64,000 nt of DNA. It comes from Leptothrix cholodnii SP-6. Lineage in GTDB: Bacteria; Pseudomonadota; Gammaproteobacteria; Burkholderiales; Burkholderiaceae_C. The notes under the pieces were generated by a model, which worked only from the letters and a program-made list of their open reading frames with translations, searched no databases and was not told the origin of the DNA. Within the stretch, counting starts at the first letter, position 1. Every line of letters begins with the position of its first letter. Where the stretch lies: NCBI RefSeq assembly GCF_000019785.1, contig NC_010524.1, forward strand, positions 744,001 to 808,000. Reading direction: 5' to 3'. A program made the position numbers and the translations under genes. Below are positions 55,201 to 64,000 of the stretch, piece after piece.

Positions 55201-57080
55201 GCGATCGAGACGATCACCGACTCGGTGCCCTCGACCGCGTGGTCGTTCAGTGCCGACAGCGCCACGGTGGCCGAGGTCGAGCCGGCCTTGATCGTGATCT
55301 CCACGACCGCGCCCACGTAGTCGGCGCCGTCGGTGGCCGTGCCGGCGTAGCTCAGCCGCACGGTCATGTCGGTGGCGGCGGCCTTGTCGAGCGTGACCGT
55401 GTAGTCCGCCGTCACATGACCCTCGATCACCGTGCCCGGCCCCGAGATCGACAGCGTCGCGGTGTCCTCCGGGCCCGGCGCGGTGCCTGGGCCCGGACCT
55501 GGCGGGCCGGACGGCACGACGTCGTCCATCAGCATCGTCGTCACCGAGCCCGCGCTCGACGAGATCGCCACGTTCGCGAAGCCGCCGCCGTTCGAGCCGG
55601 CGATCGACACGACGAGGGTTTCCGTGCCTTCCGCGTAGGCGTCGTCGATCGTGCTCAGATCGAACGTCGCCGCACGAGCTCCCGCCTGGATGGTGACCGA
55701 AACGAACTGGTGCGCGTAGTCGACGCCACCGGTCGCCGACCCGGAAAACGCCAGCCAGACCGTCATGTCGGTGGCCGCCGGCGTGTCGAGCGTCACCGTG
55801 TAGCCCGACGCCAGCTCGCCCTCGACCACCGAGCCCGGCCCGGAAATCGACAGGATCGCCGCTTCCGCCGGAGCGGGCGAAGGCGGCGGCTCGGGCGCCG
55901 GGGACGGCGCAGGTGCCGGTTCTGGCGCCGTTGGGATGGGAGCTGGAGCTGGAGCTGGAGCGGGCTCTGCGGGAGGCTCTGGAGCGGGTGCCGGCACTGG
56001 AGCCGGTGCTGGCGCTGGAGCCGGTGCTGGCGCTGGAGCTGGAGTGGGCACTGGCGCGGGGGCCGGGGTGGGCGCAGGAGCGGGCTCTGCGGGAGGCTCT
56101 GGAGCTGGAGCTGGTGCCGGGCTGGGTTCAGGTGCCGGAGCCACGGTGCCGTCGACGATCTGCGTGGTGACGGCGTTGGCGGTGCCGTCGATGGTGATCG
56201 GGCCGGTGCCGCCGCTGACGGAGGCGAGGCTGACGGTGATGGTTTCGCTGCCTTCGACGGCCGCGTCAGCCATCACCGGCAGCTGGAAGCTCGCGCTGCT
56301 GGCGCCGGCGGGGATCGTGACGACGAGCACGGGCTGGAAGTCGGCGCCGCTGGTGGCGCTGCCGGCGTAGGCGAGCGTGACGGTGGTGTCGGCCTGCGCC
56401 GGCTGGCTCAGCGTGACGGTGTAGTCGGATGAGACCTGGCCTTCGATCACCGAGCCCGGGCCGCTGATACGGACCCGGGTTGCTGCCGCCTCGCCGGTGC
56501 CGCCGATGTGGGGCTGGGCGGTCGACGTGTCGGCCGCGGTCGGGTCGGGATCGGCTGCCGGCGCCTGGGCCGCCGGGGCGGTCGTCGCGAACGGGCCGGC
56601 ATCGCCGTGCGCCATCGCCAGGTCGTAGAGGTACTGCTGCGGCGTGACCACCTCGACGATGCGCTCGACCCGCTCTGCCGCCTGCAGGCCGCCGCTGTCG
56701 CTGCCGCCCGCGAGGCCGGCGCCGGGCGCGTCGAACACCAGTTCGGCGCTGTTGTCCGCGTCCGAGGCGGGCGTGGCGGTGGGGGGCGGTGTCTCGTCGG
56801 GCGGTGGCAGTCGCACCGAGAGCTGGCGGCCGACGGTGATTTCGACGATGCCGTCCTGCGTCGTCAGGATGACGTCGCCGCTGCGCACGATGTCGCCGGG
56901 CTGCAGGGCGTGCAGCTCGCCGTCGGCGTTGCGGCGCACGGCCGCGCCCCAGACGTTGGACACCGTGCCCGCGGGCAGGCGTGCCGGGGCGTAGGCGGCC
57001 TGCAATCGGGCGCCGGCCAGCTGGTGGTCGGGGCTGGGGGGAGGGGTGACTGTTTGCTGGACAGCAGGAGCGTCGGACAT
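52284..57080 (-). CDS. large type-I-secreted RTX adhesin with VWA domain
   Basis: A 1598-residue protein with no Sec signal, predicted to be secreted by a type I system. The N-terminus (residues about 30-100, GTVSNVWGAAVRRNADGELHALQPGDIVRSGDVILTT) matches the retention module of biofilm adhesins. Then come three Calx-beta-like repeats (about 205-310, 408-515, 545-650, each with SISGPGxVxEG), a proline/alanine-rich spacer (about 310-407), a VWA domain with MIDAS DVSGS (about 817-1010), a VCBS-like repeat, two to three RTX nonapeptides (GGAGADLLRGGSGDDVLAGG) and a hydrophobic C-terminal secretion signal. Its T1SS genes are not in the window. Confidence 0.87.
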   Translation of the reverse strand: MSDAPAVQQTVTPPPSPDHQLAGARLQAAYAPARLPAGTVSNVWGAAVRRNADGELHALQPGDIVRSGDVILTTQDGIVEITVGRQLSVRLPPPDETPPPTATPASDADNSAELVFDAPGAGLAGGSDSGGLQAAERVERIVEVVTPQQYLYDLAMAHGDAGPFATTAPAAQAPAADPDPTAADTSTAQPHIGGTGEAAATRVRISGPGSVIEGQVSSDYTVTLSQPAQADTTVTLAYAGSATSGADFQPVLVVTIPAGASSASFQLPVMADAAVEGSETITVSLASVSGGTGPITIDGTANAVTTQIVDGTVAPAPEPSPAPAPAPEPPAEPAPAPTPAPAPVPTPAPAPAPAPAPAPAPVPAPAPEPPAEPAPAPAPAPIPTAPEPAPAPSPAPEPPPSPAPAEAAILSISGPGSVVEGELASGYTVTLDTPAATDMTVWLAFSGSATGGVDYAHQFVSVTIQAGARAATFDLSTIDDAYAEGTETLVVSIAGSNGGGFANVAISSSAGSVTTMLMDDVVPSGPPGPGPGTAPGPEDTATLSISGPGTVIEGHVTADYTVTLDKAAATDMTVRLSYAGTATDGADYVGAVVEITIKAGSTSATVALSALNDHAVEGTESVIVSIAGTSGGGFENVVIASGAGSVGTQIIDGALPVIGGQLSAQVSEEGLAGGQADDVGAHPGDDSTDARSFSGQLSFSDADSAQLSVTLSAPPDALSSGGQAIVWTGDGSTTLVGHVGTADGAEALRVSIDAGGAYEVTLSRPLDHGAAGEDRLSLGVGVHLSDGVHGRDATIELQIDDDAPLARNDSVSATAARTNLLISLDVSGSMDTADGVAGATRLASAIEAIGQLLDRHEAMGDVAVRLVTFSSTAQAIGEVWTDVATARQLLASLQADGGTHYDSALAAAQSAFLSAGRLAGAQNVSYFLSDGEPNRGHGIDSAEQRQWESFVTSQAIDSRAIGLGDSTTQASMDGIAYDGSSGHDTDALRVSDFNQLDAVLSTPVQAPVSGQLIAGGGADGARIASITIDGVTYTYHPGPPGSVGVQAGTGTNAGSHDAQTGVLSVALAHGGSLAVQLDSGAYTFSPGAEAGRTDVRFTLIDGDGDTADGTLGLDVVRPPDQAAVIGGVDHGDVTEAGSLTASNGCDRDHDSSRSSASSTHGQLSVHDGDGPAQARFQPVGSGASTLGLGQYGIDASGRWTYTLDNGHPKVDALAPGQTLTDRFVVHSADGTAQTVTITIHGSNDAPTVRASGGGGLLGLIDANVLDILDFGRQQAFGAHDVDGDLKQVELHYDSGLLGKLTSLVTTTHHFAYDVRLAAELGLQVLENTTPAQTGGLLGTLGGLLCSNESTLTITAADGGTLSNPLINEFLASVHLENSGGLLGDAVNAKLLSATTLTATDSAGATAQANVGSLLTVDVLAAEAQTTVTTDSTSGGHALDGSTGSDRLYGLDGDDTLAGGAGADLLRGGSGDDVLAGGLGADVLRWHLADAGSAASPARDRIADFDVGTPANGGDLLDLRDLLLGEQHFGNDVGNLADFLDFKLDSSGQSTLLEVRSQGATGPVDQVIEFTGVDLIGAAGGDQQQVIQHLLQSGKLITD
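55957..56105. repeat. Pro/Ala codon repeat with a 29-bp unit duplicated at exactly 120 bp
   Basis: Within the adhesin gene, the 29 bases at 55957-55985 recur identically at 56077-56105 (encoding a PEPPAEPAP-type stretch), exactly 40 codons apart. The intervening DNA is a degenerate run of GGAGCT/GGCGCT hexamers encoding alternating Ala-Pro. Such runs change length by slippage or unequal recombination, so the spacer between surface domains may vary among strains. Confidence 0.75.
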
Positions 57081-57229
57081 GGATGCCTCTCGGCGCGGGG
57101 TGGCGCAGTGAAGGCATCGACAGGGGCAGACCGCCGTGCGCGATCTGTCGGCAGGAAAGGGCCCGGTGTCGATGCCGGTGCGCTTCCTATCGACAGCAGG
57201 CGGTCACTACTTGAATCGGCGCGGCGGCG

Positions 57230-58300
57230 TCAGCGCAGCGGCGTGAAACGCGGCGCGATGGCCGCGTGGATGCGGCCCTGGGCGTCTTGCCGGAAGGTGC
57301 CGCGGGCCTGGTTGTGCGGGTGGGTGACGGCTTCGTGCAGGTCGAGCACCGGCGCGTAGCAGGCGTCGCTGCCTTCGAGCCGCGCGTCCCAGTGCGCGCG
57401 CGGCTGGCTGGCGAACAGGGCGGTCAGCCGCGCCTTCAGCGCCGGCCAGGTGCGCAGGTCGTACTGGCTGTCCGGGGCGACGTCGTCGAGCCCCAGGCGC
57501 TTGAGGGCCTCGACGTAGAAGGCCGGCTCTAGCGGCGCCAGCGTCAGGTGGCGGCCGTCGGCGCAGCGGTAGACGTCGTAGAACGGCGAGTCGTGGAAGG
57601 GGCTGTCGGCCACCGGCCCGGCCAGCTGGCCGCCGCCGTGGATCCACAGCGCCAGCGTGCCGAGCATCGCCACCACGTCGACGATGGCCGCATCGACCAC
57701 GCAGCCCTGGCCGCTCTGGCGCGCCGCCATCACCGCGCTGACGAGGCCCAGCGCCAGGCCGAGCGCGCCGCCGGCGTCGCCGACCAGGGTGGGGGGCACG
57801 ATCGGCGGTTCATGCGGCGTGTTGCCGCCGCGCCGCGCCGCCAGCGACAGCATGCCGCTGAGCGCGACGTAGTTCAGATCGTGGCCGACCACCTGCGCCA
57901 GCGGCCCGGTCTGGCCCCAGCCGGTCATGCGGCCGTAGACCAGCCGCGGGTTGCGCTCGGCGCAGTCGGCCGGGCCCAGGCCCAGGCGCTCCATCACGCC
58001 GGGCCGGTTGCCTTCGATCAGCGCGTCGGCTTGGGCGACGAGGTCGAGCGCGGCGGCGCGGTCGGCCGCGCGCTTGAGGTCGAGCGTGACGATCTGCTTG
58101 CCGTCGAGCAGCCGATTGCCGCCGGCGCCGCCGAGCTGCTCGGCCATCGCATTGCCACCCGGGCGGCGGATCACCGTGACCTGCGCGCCCAGGCCGGCCA
58201 GCACCCAGCCGGCCAGCGGGCCGGGGCCGAGGCCCTCGAATTCGACGATGCGGACGGAATGAAGCGGGTGGTTCAGGGGCTGGGTTGGCGCTTGGGTCAT
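57230..58300 (-). CDS. CaiB/BaiF family CoA-transferase (alpha-methylacyl-CoA racemase-like)
   Basis: A 356-residue family III CoA-transferase/racemase: VRIVEFEGLGPGPLAGWVLAGLGAQVTVIRRP, the NPRLVYGRMTGWGQTGPLA motif, HDLNYVALSGML and the catalytic-region Asp in VGDAGGALGLALGLVSAVMAARQSGQG. The GHDLNY and TGWGQ variants resemble alpha-methylacyl-CoA racemases more than formyl-CoA transferase. ATG 58300 overlaps the stop of the glycerophosphodiesterase (ATGA), so the genes are co-expressed. Substrate unknown. Confidence 0.9.
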   Translation of the reverse strand: MTQAPTQPLNHPLHSVRIVEFEGLGPGPLAGWVLAGLGAQVTVIRRPGGNAMAEQLGGAGGNRLLDGKQIVTLDLKRAADRAAALDLVAQADALIEGNRPGVMERLGLGPADCAERNPRLVYGRMTGWGQTGPLAQVVGHDLNYVALSGMLSLAARRGGNTPHEPPIVPPTLVGDAGGALGLALGLVSAVMAARQSGQGCVVDAAIVDVVAMLGTLALWIHGGGQLAGPVADSPFHDSPFYDVYRCADGRHLTLAPLEPAFYVEALKRLGLDDVAPDSQYDLRTWPALKARLTALFASQPRAHWDARLEGSDACYAPVLDLHEAVTHPHNQARGTFRQDAQGRIHAAIAPRFTPLR

Positions 58301-59070
58301 GGGTGGGTGCTGTTGTGGAGGTGGTCGACCGCGTCGCTGATCAGGCCGTCGAGCCCCCAGGCGAACAGCTGGTGCGCGCGGCGGGCGTCGTTGACGGTGT
58401 AGACCAGCACGCGCAGGCCTTCGGCGTGGCGGCGGGCGATCAGGTCGGGGCCGTCGATCAGGCTGTGCTCGAGCACCACGGCGACGCAGCCCAGGCGTTG
58501 CGCGCGGGCCCAGCAATCGGTGTCGAGCGCTTCGAGCAGCAGCGCGCGTGGCAGCTCGGGCGCGGCGTCGCGCGCGGCTTCGATCGCGGCGGGCTCGAAG
58601 CTGCTGAGCAGCGGCCAGGCGCTGCGCCCGGCTCGCACCGCATCGCCCCACAGCCGCTGAGCGGCGCGGGCCACGGCGGCGCCCGTCTCGCGCGCGAGGT
58701 CGGGCGAGGGCTTGATCTCGATGTTGAGCGCGTGGCCGTTGGCCAGGCAGTGGCGCGCCACCGCCTCCAGGCGCGGCAGCGGCTCGCCGGCGTAGTCCGG
58801 GCTGTGCCAGCTGCCGGCATCGAGCCGCGACAGCGCCGCCCAGCTCTGGTCACCGCCCAGGCCGTGGCCGTCGGTGGTGCGATCGAGCGTGTCGTCGTGC
58901 AGCAGGAACAGCTCGCCGTCGGCGCTGAGCTTGACGTCGCATTCGTAGCCGGACCAGCCGAACTGGGCGCCCAGGCGCAAGGCGGCCAGCGTGTTTTCGG
59001 GCGCCAGCTTGCCGGCGCCGCGGTGGGCGATCCAGCGCGGGTAGGGCCAGGGGGTGTGGAGGTCTGTCAT
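58297..59070 (-). CDS. ugpQ: glycerophosphodiester phosphodiesterase (UgpQ-like)
   Basis: A 257-residue cytoplasmic GDPD: IAHRGAGKLAPENTLAALRLGAQFGWSGYECDVKLSADGELFLLHDDTLDRTT contains the catalytic His and metal-binding Glu/Asp, and NIEIKPSPD the third metal ligand. It releases glycerol-3-phosphate from phospholipid-derived diesters. No ugpBAEC transporter is adjacent. ATG 59070 is the homologous start; the ORF is open farther upstream. Translationally coupled to the CoA-transferase gene. Confidence 0.93.
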   Translation of the reverse strand: MTDLHTPWPYPRWIAHRGAGKLAPENTLAALRLGAQFGWSGYECDVKLSADGELFLLHDDTLDRTTDGHGLGGDQSWAALSRLDAGSWHSPDYAGEPLPRLEAVARHCLANGHALNIEIKPSPDLARETGAAVARAAQRLWGDAVRAGRSAWPLLSSFEPAAIEAARDAAPELPRALLLEALDTDCWARAQRLGCVAVVLEHSLIDGPDLIARRHAEGLRVLVYTVNDARRAHQLFAWGLDGLISDAVDHLHNSTHP

Positions 59071-59242
59071 GACAGGGCTCGGGTTGAGGGTCGGATCTTG
59101 CCGCCTTGCGTGCGCCAAAGGCCTGATCCTCAGGGAAAACCTGCCCTGCGGTACCATTCTCGGCCCCGCCTGAGCCCTGCCGAAACGTGAAGCACGGCCT
59201 CGCGCCCTCTGCTTTTTCGCACGCCTCGCGCACGCGGCCCCC

Positions 59243-62200
59243 ATGAACGCACCGCTCATCCTGTCGCCCCTGAACCTGCCTGAAGGCATCGTGCACGCCG
59301 AGGCTGCCGACACGCCGCGCCTGCGCGAGATCCCGTACAACTACACATCGTTCTCCGACCGCGAGATCGTGCTGCGCCTGCTCGGCGCACGCGCGTGGGA
59401 GCTGCTGCTGCAACTGCGCGCCGAGCGCCGCACCGGCCGCTCGGCACGCATGCTCTACGAGGTGCTGGGCGACATCTGGGTGGTGCAGCGCAACCCCTAT
59501 CTCGAAGACGACCTGATCGACAACCCGAAGCGCCGGCAGATGCTGGTCGACGCGCTGCATCACCGCCTGAGCGAGATCGAGAAACGCCGCAAGCCGCAGG
59601 AAGACGGCGTGCGCGACGCGGCGGTCGGCGAGCTGCTGGTGGCGGCGAGCGCGGCGGTCGAGCGCTTCTCGGCGCGCTTCCGGGCGGTCTACGACCTGCG
59701 TGCGCGCACCCGCCGCGTGCTGGGCCGCCACACCGCCAAGGACAACCTCAAGTTCGACGGCCTCTCCCGCGTCTCGCACGTGACCGACGCCACCGACTGG
59801 CGCGTCGAGTACCCGTTCGTGGTGCTGACGCCCGACACCGAGGCCGAGATGGCCGCGCTGGTGGCCGGCTGCGTCGAGCTGGGGCTGACGATCATCCCGC
59901 GTGGCGGTGGCACCGGCTACACCGGCGGCGCCGTGCCGCTGACCTGGAAGAGCGCGGTCATCAACACCGAGAAGCTCGAAGCGATGACCGAGGTCGAGTG
60001 GGTCGACCTGCCCGGCCTCGACCGCAAGGTGGCAACGATCTGGACCGGCGCCGGCGTGGTCACGCAGCGGGTGGCGGACGCAGCCGAGCGCGGCGGCCAC
60101 GTCTTCGCGGTCGACCCGACCTCGGCCGAAGCGAGCTGCATCGGCGGCAACATCGCGATGAACGCGGGTGGCAAGAAGGCCGTGCTGTGGGGCACCGCGC
60201 TGGACAACCTGGCGAGCTGGCGCATGGTCACGCCCGAGGCCAAGTGGCTGGAGGTGACGCGCCTGAACCACAACCTGGGCAAGATCCACGACGTCGAGAC
60301 CGCCAGCTTCGAGCTGAAGTATTTCGACGCCAGCGGCAAGACGCTCGAGCGCACCGAGCGGCTCGACATCCCCGGGCGCATCTTCCGCAAGGAAGGGCTG
60401 GGCAAGGACGTCACCGACAAGTTCCTCGCCGGCCTGCCGGGCATCCAGAAGGAAGGCTGCGACGGCCTGATCACCAGCGCGCGCTGGGTGGTGCACAAGA
60501 TGCCGGCGCATGTGCGCACGGTCTGCCTGGAGTTTTTCGGCAATCCGAAGGACTGCGTGCCGTCGATCGTCGACATCAAGGACTTCATGTTCGCCGAGAT
60601 GAAGCGCCCCGGTGGCGCGATCCTGGCGGGCCTGGAGCATCTGGACGACCGCTACCTGAAGGCGGTCGGCTACGCGACCAAGAGCAAACGCGGCGGCCTG
60701 CCGAAGATGGTGCTGGTCGGCGACATCGTCGGCGACGACGAGAACGCGGTGGCGCGGGCCACCAGCGAGGTCATCCGCCTGGCCAACGGCCGCTCGGGTG
60801 AAGGCTTCGTGGCGGTGAGCGCCGACGCGCGCAAGAAGTTCTGGCTCGACCGCAAGCGCACCGCGGCCATCAGCAAGCACACCAACGCGTTCAAGGTGAA
60901 CGAGGACGTGGTGATCCCGCTCGAACGCATGGGCGAGTACACGCTGGGCATCGAGCGCATCAACATCGAGCTGAGCCTGCGCAACAAGCTGGCGCTGGTC
61001 GACAAGCTCGAAGCCCTGTTCGCCACCGGCTCGCTGCCGCTGGGCAAGACCGACGACGCCAACGACATCCCCAGCGCCGAGCTGCTCGAAGACCGCGTGC
61101 AGCAGGCGATCGCGCTGCTGCGCGAGGTGCGTGCGCTGTGGCTGGGCTGGCTCGACGGGCTGGATCTGGCGCAGACCGACGAGGTGAGCGCCGGGCGCAG
61201 CTTCTTCGACCAGCTGCAGGATCACGGGCTGCGCGCATCGTGGAAGCTGCAGATCCTGAAACCCCTGCAGAACCTGTTCGCGGGCGACGCGTTCCTGCCG
61301 ATCCTGGCCGAGTGCAAGCGCATCCACAAGGAGGTGCTGCGCGGGCGCGTCTGGGTGGCGCTGCACATGCATGCCGGCGACGGCAACGTGCACACCAACA
61401 TCCCCGTCAACTCCGACAACTACGAGATGCTGCAGACCGCGCACGGCGCGGTGGCTCGCATCATGACGCTGGCGCGCAGCCTCGATGGCGTGATCTCGGG
61501 CGAACACGGCATCGGCATCACCAAGCTGGAGTTCCTGACCGACGCCGAGATGGCCAATTTCGCGGCCTACAAGGCGCGGGTCGACCCCGAAGGTCGCTTC
61601 AACAAGGGCAAGCTGCTGCGCGCGAAGGATCGCACCGCGGCGATCGGCGACGACACGCTGTCGGCCGACCTGTCCGACGCGTACACGCCGAGCTTCGGCC
61701 TGATGGGGCACGAGTCGTTGATCATGCAGCGCAGCGACATCGGCGAGATCGCCAACAGCGTCAAGGACTGCCTGCGCTGCGGCAAGTGCAAGCCGGTGTG
61801 CGCCACGCACGTGCCGCGCGCCAACCTGCTGTACAGCCCGCGCAACAAGATCCTCGCCACCTCGCTGCTGATCGAGGCTTTCCTGTACGAGGAGCAGACC
61901 CGCCGGGGCATCAGCATCCGGCACTGGGAAGAGTTCGAGGACGTGGCCGAGCACTGCACGGTCTGCCACAAGTGCCTGAGCCCGTGCCCGGTCAAGATCG
62001 ACTTCGGCGACGTCTCGATGAACATGCGCAACCTGCTGCGCAAGATGGGGCAGAAGAGCTTCCGGCCTGGCAAGTCGGCGGCGATGCTGATGCTCAACGC
62101 CACCAGTCCCGAGACCATCAAGCTGATGCGCGCGGCGATGGTCGGCGTGGGCTTCAAGGCGCAACGCTTCGCGGTCGACCTGTTCAAGGTGATGGGGCGC

Positions 62201-63172
62201 AAGCAGACCAGCGCGCCGCCGGCCTCGGTGGGCACGGCCCCGATCAAGGAGCAGGTGATCCACTTCATCAACAAGAAGCTGCCCGGTGGCCTGCCGAAGA
62301 AGACCGCGCGAGCGCTGCTCGACATCGAGGACAAGAACTACGTCCCGATCATCCGCGACCCGAAATCGACCACGGCCGAGACCGAGGCGGTGTTCTATTT
62401 CCCGGGTTGCGGCTCGGAGCGGCTGTTCAGCCAGGTCGGCCTGGCGACACAGGCGATGCTGTGGCATGCCGGCGTGCAGACGGTGCTGCCGCCGGGCTAT
62501 CTGTGCTGCGGTTATCCGCAGCGCGGCAGCGGCCAGTTCGACAAGGCCGAGAAGATGATCACCGACAACCGGGTGCTGTTCCACCGGGTGGCCAACACGC
62601 TGAACTACCTCGACATCAAGACGGTGGTGGTCAGCTGCGGCACCTGCTACGACCAGTTGCAGGGTTACGAGTTCGACAAGATCTTCCCGGGCTGCCGCAT
62701 CATCGACATCCACGAGTACCTGCTGGAAAAGGGCATCAAGCTCGAAGGCCCGGGCAACTACCTGTTCCACGACCCCTGCCACAGCCCGATGAAGCTGCAG
62801 GAGCCGATGAAGACGGTCAAGGCGCTGGTGGGCGAAGGCGTCATCAAGAGCGAACGCTGCTGCGGCGAGAGCGGCACGCTGGGTGTGAGCCGGCCGGACA
62901 TCTCGACCCAGATCCGCTTCCGCAAGGAAGAGGAGGTCCGCAAGGGCGAGGCCGCGCTGCGTGCCGCCGGTCACCAGGGCGACGTCAAGATGCTGACCTC
63001 GTGCCCGAGCTGCCTGCAGGGCTTGAGCCGCTACGAGGGCGACCTCGACAACGGCCTGCTCGAGGCCGACTACATCGTGGTCGAGATGGCGCGCAAGATC
63101 CTGGGCGAGAACTGGATGCCCGATTATGTGCAGCGCGCCAACGCGGGCGGCATCGAGCGCGTGCTGGTCTGA
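59243..63172 (+). CDS. giant FAD/Fe-S oxidoreductase with DUF3683 domain
   Basis: A 1309-residue single chain that joins what are separate subunits of glycolate/D-lactate oxidases elsewhere. Order: N-terminal DUF3683 (about 1-175), FAD_binding_4 (about 190-400; [18 protein letters not shown]), FAD-oxidase C-terminal domain ([29 protein letters not shown]), 4Fe-4S clusters ([16 protein letters not shown] and [17 protein letters not shown]), then two CCG domains ([47 protein letters not shown]). It probably oxidises a 2-hydroxyacid and passes electrons to quinone. The DUF3683 fusion is typical of Betaproteobacteria. Divergent from ugpQ by 172 bases. Confidence 0.9.
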   Translation: MNAPLILSPLNLPEGIVHAEAADTPRLREIPYNYTSFSDREIVLRLLGARAWELLLQLRAERRTGRSARMLYEVLGDIWVVQRNPYLEDDLIDNPKRRQMLVDALHHRLSEIEKRRKPQEDGVRDAAVGELLVAASAAVERFSARFRAVYDLRARTRRVLGRHTAKDNLKFDGLSRVSHVTDATDWRVEYPFVVLTPDTEAEMAALVAGCVELGLTIIPRGGGTGYTGGAVPLTWKSAVINTEKLEAMTEVEWVDLPGLDRKVATIWTGAGVVTQRVADAAERGGHVFAVDPTSAEASCIGGNIAMNAGGKKAVLWGTALDNLASWRMVTPEAKWLEVTRLNHNLGKIHDVETASFELKYFDASGKTLERTERLDIPGRIFRKEGLGKDVTDKFLAGLPGIQKEGCDGLITSARWVVHKMPAHVRTVCLEFFGNPKDCVPSIVDIKDFMFAEMKRPGGAILAGLEHLDDRYLKAVGYATKSKRGGLPKMVLVGDIVGDDENAVARATSEVIRLANGRSGEGFVAVSADARKKFWLDRKRTAAISKHTNAFKVNEDVVIPLERMGEYTLGIERINIELSLRNKLALVDKLEALFATGSLPLGKTDDANDIPSAELLEDRVQQAIALLREVRALWLGWLDGLDLAQTDEVSAGRSFFDQLQDHGLRASWKLQILKPLQNLFAGDAFLPILAECKRIHKEVLRGRVWVALHMHAGDGNVHTNIPVNSDNYEMLQTAHGAVARIMTLARSLDGVISGEHGIGITKLEFLTDAEMANFAAYKARVDPEGRFNKGKLLRAKDRTAAIGDDTLSADLSDAYTPSFGLMGHESLIMQRSDIGEIANSVKDCLRCGKCKPVCATHVPRANLLYSPRNKILATSLLIEAFLYEEQTRRGISIRHWEEFEDVAEHCTVCHKCLSPCPVKIDFGDVSMNMRNLLRKMGQKSFRPGKSAAMLMLNATSPETIKLMRAAMVGVGFKAQRFAVDLFKVMGRKQTSAPPASVGTAPIKEQVIHFINKKLPGGLPKKTARALLDIEDKNYVPIIRDPKSTTAETEAVFYFPGCGSERLFSQVGLATQAMLWHAGVQTVLPPGYLCCGYPQRGSGQFDKAEKMITDNRVLFHRVANTLNYLDIKTVVVSCGTCYDQLQGYEFDKIFPGCRIIDIHEYLLEKGIKLEGPGNYLFHDPCHSPMKLQEPMKTVKALVGEGVIKSERCCGESGTLGVSRPDISTQIRFRKEEEVRKGEAALRAAGHQGDVKMLTSCPSCLQGLSRYEGDLDNGLLEADYIVVEMARKILGENWMPDYVQRANAGGIERVLV

Positions 63173-63178
63173 CGGCAC

Positions 63179-64000
63179 TCAGGCTGCGGCGCCCTGCGCC
63201 AGCCACGGCAAGGCGGGCAGGTCGTCCGGATCGGCGGCGGCGCTGTCCGCTGTCCGGTCTGTGCCGATCGATGCGTCCTGCAGGGTGCACATCGTGTGCA
63301 GCATCAGGGCGTCGCGGAACGCGGCCAGGTCCAGCACCTCGATGCGGGTCGGGCGTACCAGCAGTTTTTCCAGCTGCTCTGCGGCTGCTGAGGTGCCCCA
63401 GCTCAGCGTGATCGCCTGCCAGGTCCGTGCGTGCTCATCGAGGGCGCGCCCTTCCTCGGCCTGTTCGATCGACGGCACCTGCACGTTGTAGATCGCCTCG
63501 ATCTCGGCGCTGACCCGCTCGTGGTTCCAGGGTTGGTGCAGCAGCCGGTAGAGGTCGAGCAGTCGCAGCAGGATGCCGGCACTCTTGCCGACTCGGCTTT
63601 GCAAGGCGTTTTCGAGCACGGCGACGCTGGCGCCGTGATAGCCGCCCGTCGTCATCGCATCGACCTTGGCGAGCAGTTCGGTGTGGCTGATCTCGTCGAG
63701 CGCGGGCTGGCCGAAGTCGGCCTGTGACCAGCGCGACGGCGGGTTGTCCGCAGGCTCGTCCCAGGCGATCGTCTCGGCTGGGTCGGCGGTGTCGGCCGGT
63801 GGTGGCTCGGCCGCAGGTGTCGACGTGGGCGTCGGAACGGGGGCCGGAAGGGCCTCGATCGGTGCCGCCGGATGGGCGCTGCTGGCGGGTGGCGCGACGG
63901 GCAGCGGCCGCGCTGCGGGCGTGTCCGGGTGAGCCGATGTCGGGGCCGGTCTCACGACTGCAACCGGCGCATCGATGCGCGTGAAGCGGCGCAGCCGGAC
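63179..64000 (-). CDS. Pro/Ala-rich protein of unknown function, N-terminus off the right edge
   Basis: I do not recognise this protein. The frame continues past the right edge (RLRRFTRIDAPVAVV before the possible GTG 63955), so the start is outside the window. A low-complexity Pro/Ala/Thr stretch (about 60 residues, PAARPLPVAPPASSAHPAAP...) precedes a helical C-terminal domain of about 160 residues (WSQADFGQPALDEISHTELLAKVDAMTTGGYHGASVAVLENALQS...) with a tetratricopeptide-like feel. Architecture resembles FimV-like tails, but no LysM or TPR consensus is clear. Confidence 0.6.
   Translation of the reverse strand, partial: VRLRRFTRIDAPVAVVRPAPTSAHPDTPAARPLPVAPPASSAHPAAPIEALPAPVPTPTSTPAAEPPPADTADPAETIAWDEPADNPPSRWSQADFGQPALDEISHTELLAKVDAMTTGGYHGASVAVLENALQSRVGKSAGILLRLLDLYRLLHQPWNHERVSAEIEAIYNVQVPSIEQAEEGRALDEHARTWQAITLSWGTSAAAEQLEKLLVRPTRIEVLDLAAFRDALMLHTMCTLQDASIGTDRTADSAAADPDDLPALPWLAQGAAA

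Noticed and set aside
55860..56150. Regularly spaced repeats that might suggest a CRISPR array
   Set aside because: The repeats are short hexamer codon repeats in frame with the adhesin, without unique spacers of constant length and without cas genes.
53634..56432. A 932-codon plus-strand frame opposite the adhesin gene
   Set aside because: It is antisense of the repeat-rich adhesin, with composition typical of a shadow frame; the minus-strand product has recognisable domains.
58850..63178. A 1442-codon open frame on the minus strand opposite the FAD/Fe-S oxidoreductase gene
   Set aside because: It is the antisense of a strongly conserved gene, His/Asp/Val/Leu-rich without any domain; long antisense frames are normal in high-GC DNA.

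Overview
The window is high-GC, densely coded DNA with overlapping start and stop codons. Its gene order (hemW-rdgB-rph-PP2C-STPK-yicC, then gmk-rpoZ-spoT-greB) is the order I know from Burkholderiales betaproteobacteria. The orphan Bug-type solute receptors, the DUF3683 respiratory oxidoreductase and the DUF721-M23-secA-argJ order agree with that. My best guess is a Leptothrix/Rubrivivax/Methylibium-type organism. This is inference from gene content; no rRNA gene is present to confirm it.

Left part (1-13740) is mostly core genome: the end of ispH, fkpB, radC, an Smr-domain protein, a truncated hemoglobin, a FlhG/MinD-like ATPase overlapping a diguanylate cyclase, then cheR-cheD-cheB, hemW, rdgB, rph, a PP2C phosphatase with a Ser/Thr kinase, and yicC. 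yicC normally sits directly before gmk.

Here yicC and gmk are separated by about 19.7 kb of accessory DNA (13741-33430). A 21-bp near-perfect repeat of the yicC 3' end (13720-13740) lies again immediately before gmk (33431-33451). This looks like a genomic island that entered the 3' end of yicC. Its left half is one leftward block controlled by a divergent LysR gene: a Bug receptor, an RraA-family aldolase, a D-2-hydroxyacid dehydrogenase, a cyclase-family hydrolase, a second Bug, an SMP-30 lactonase, a porin, a third Bug, a truncated Bug fused by deletion to an amidohydrolase remnant, and a fumarylacetoacetase. It reads as an uptake-plus-catabolism operon for an unidentified organic acid. 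The right half holds an AraC regulator divergent from an alpha/beta hydrolase and a cyclophilin-fold protein, a heavily decayed remnant resembling the Nit1C cluster, a MocR-type regulator, a truncated acyl-CoA-dehydrogenase-like gene and an orphan ccoG. No integrase or transposase was found.

Right part (33448-64000) returns to core genome: gmk-rpoZ-spoT facing greB; a run of signalling genes (HTH-receiver protein, CheY-like protein, OmpR/EnvZ-type pair); trpS, purN, an RsmB-like methyltransferase, a fatty acid desaturase; DciA-like protein, M23 peptidase, secA and argJ. Then come a 1598-residue RTX/VWA adhesin, a CoA-transferase overlapping a glycerophosphodiesterase, a 1309-residue FAD/Fe-S oxidoreductase, and a partial proline/alanine-rich protein at the right edge. 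No rRNA, tRNA or CRISPR array was recognised.
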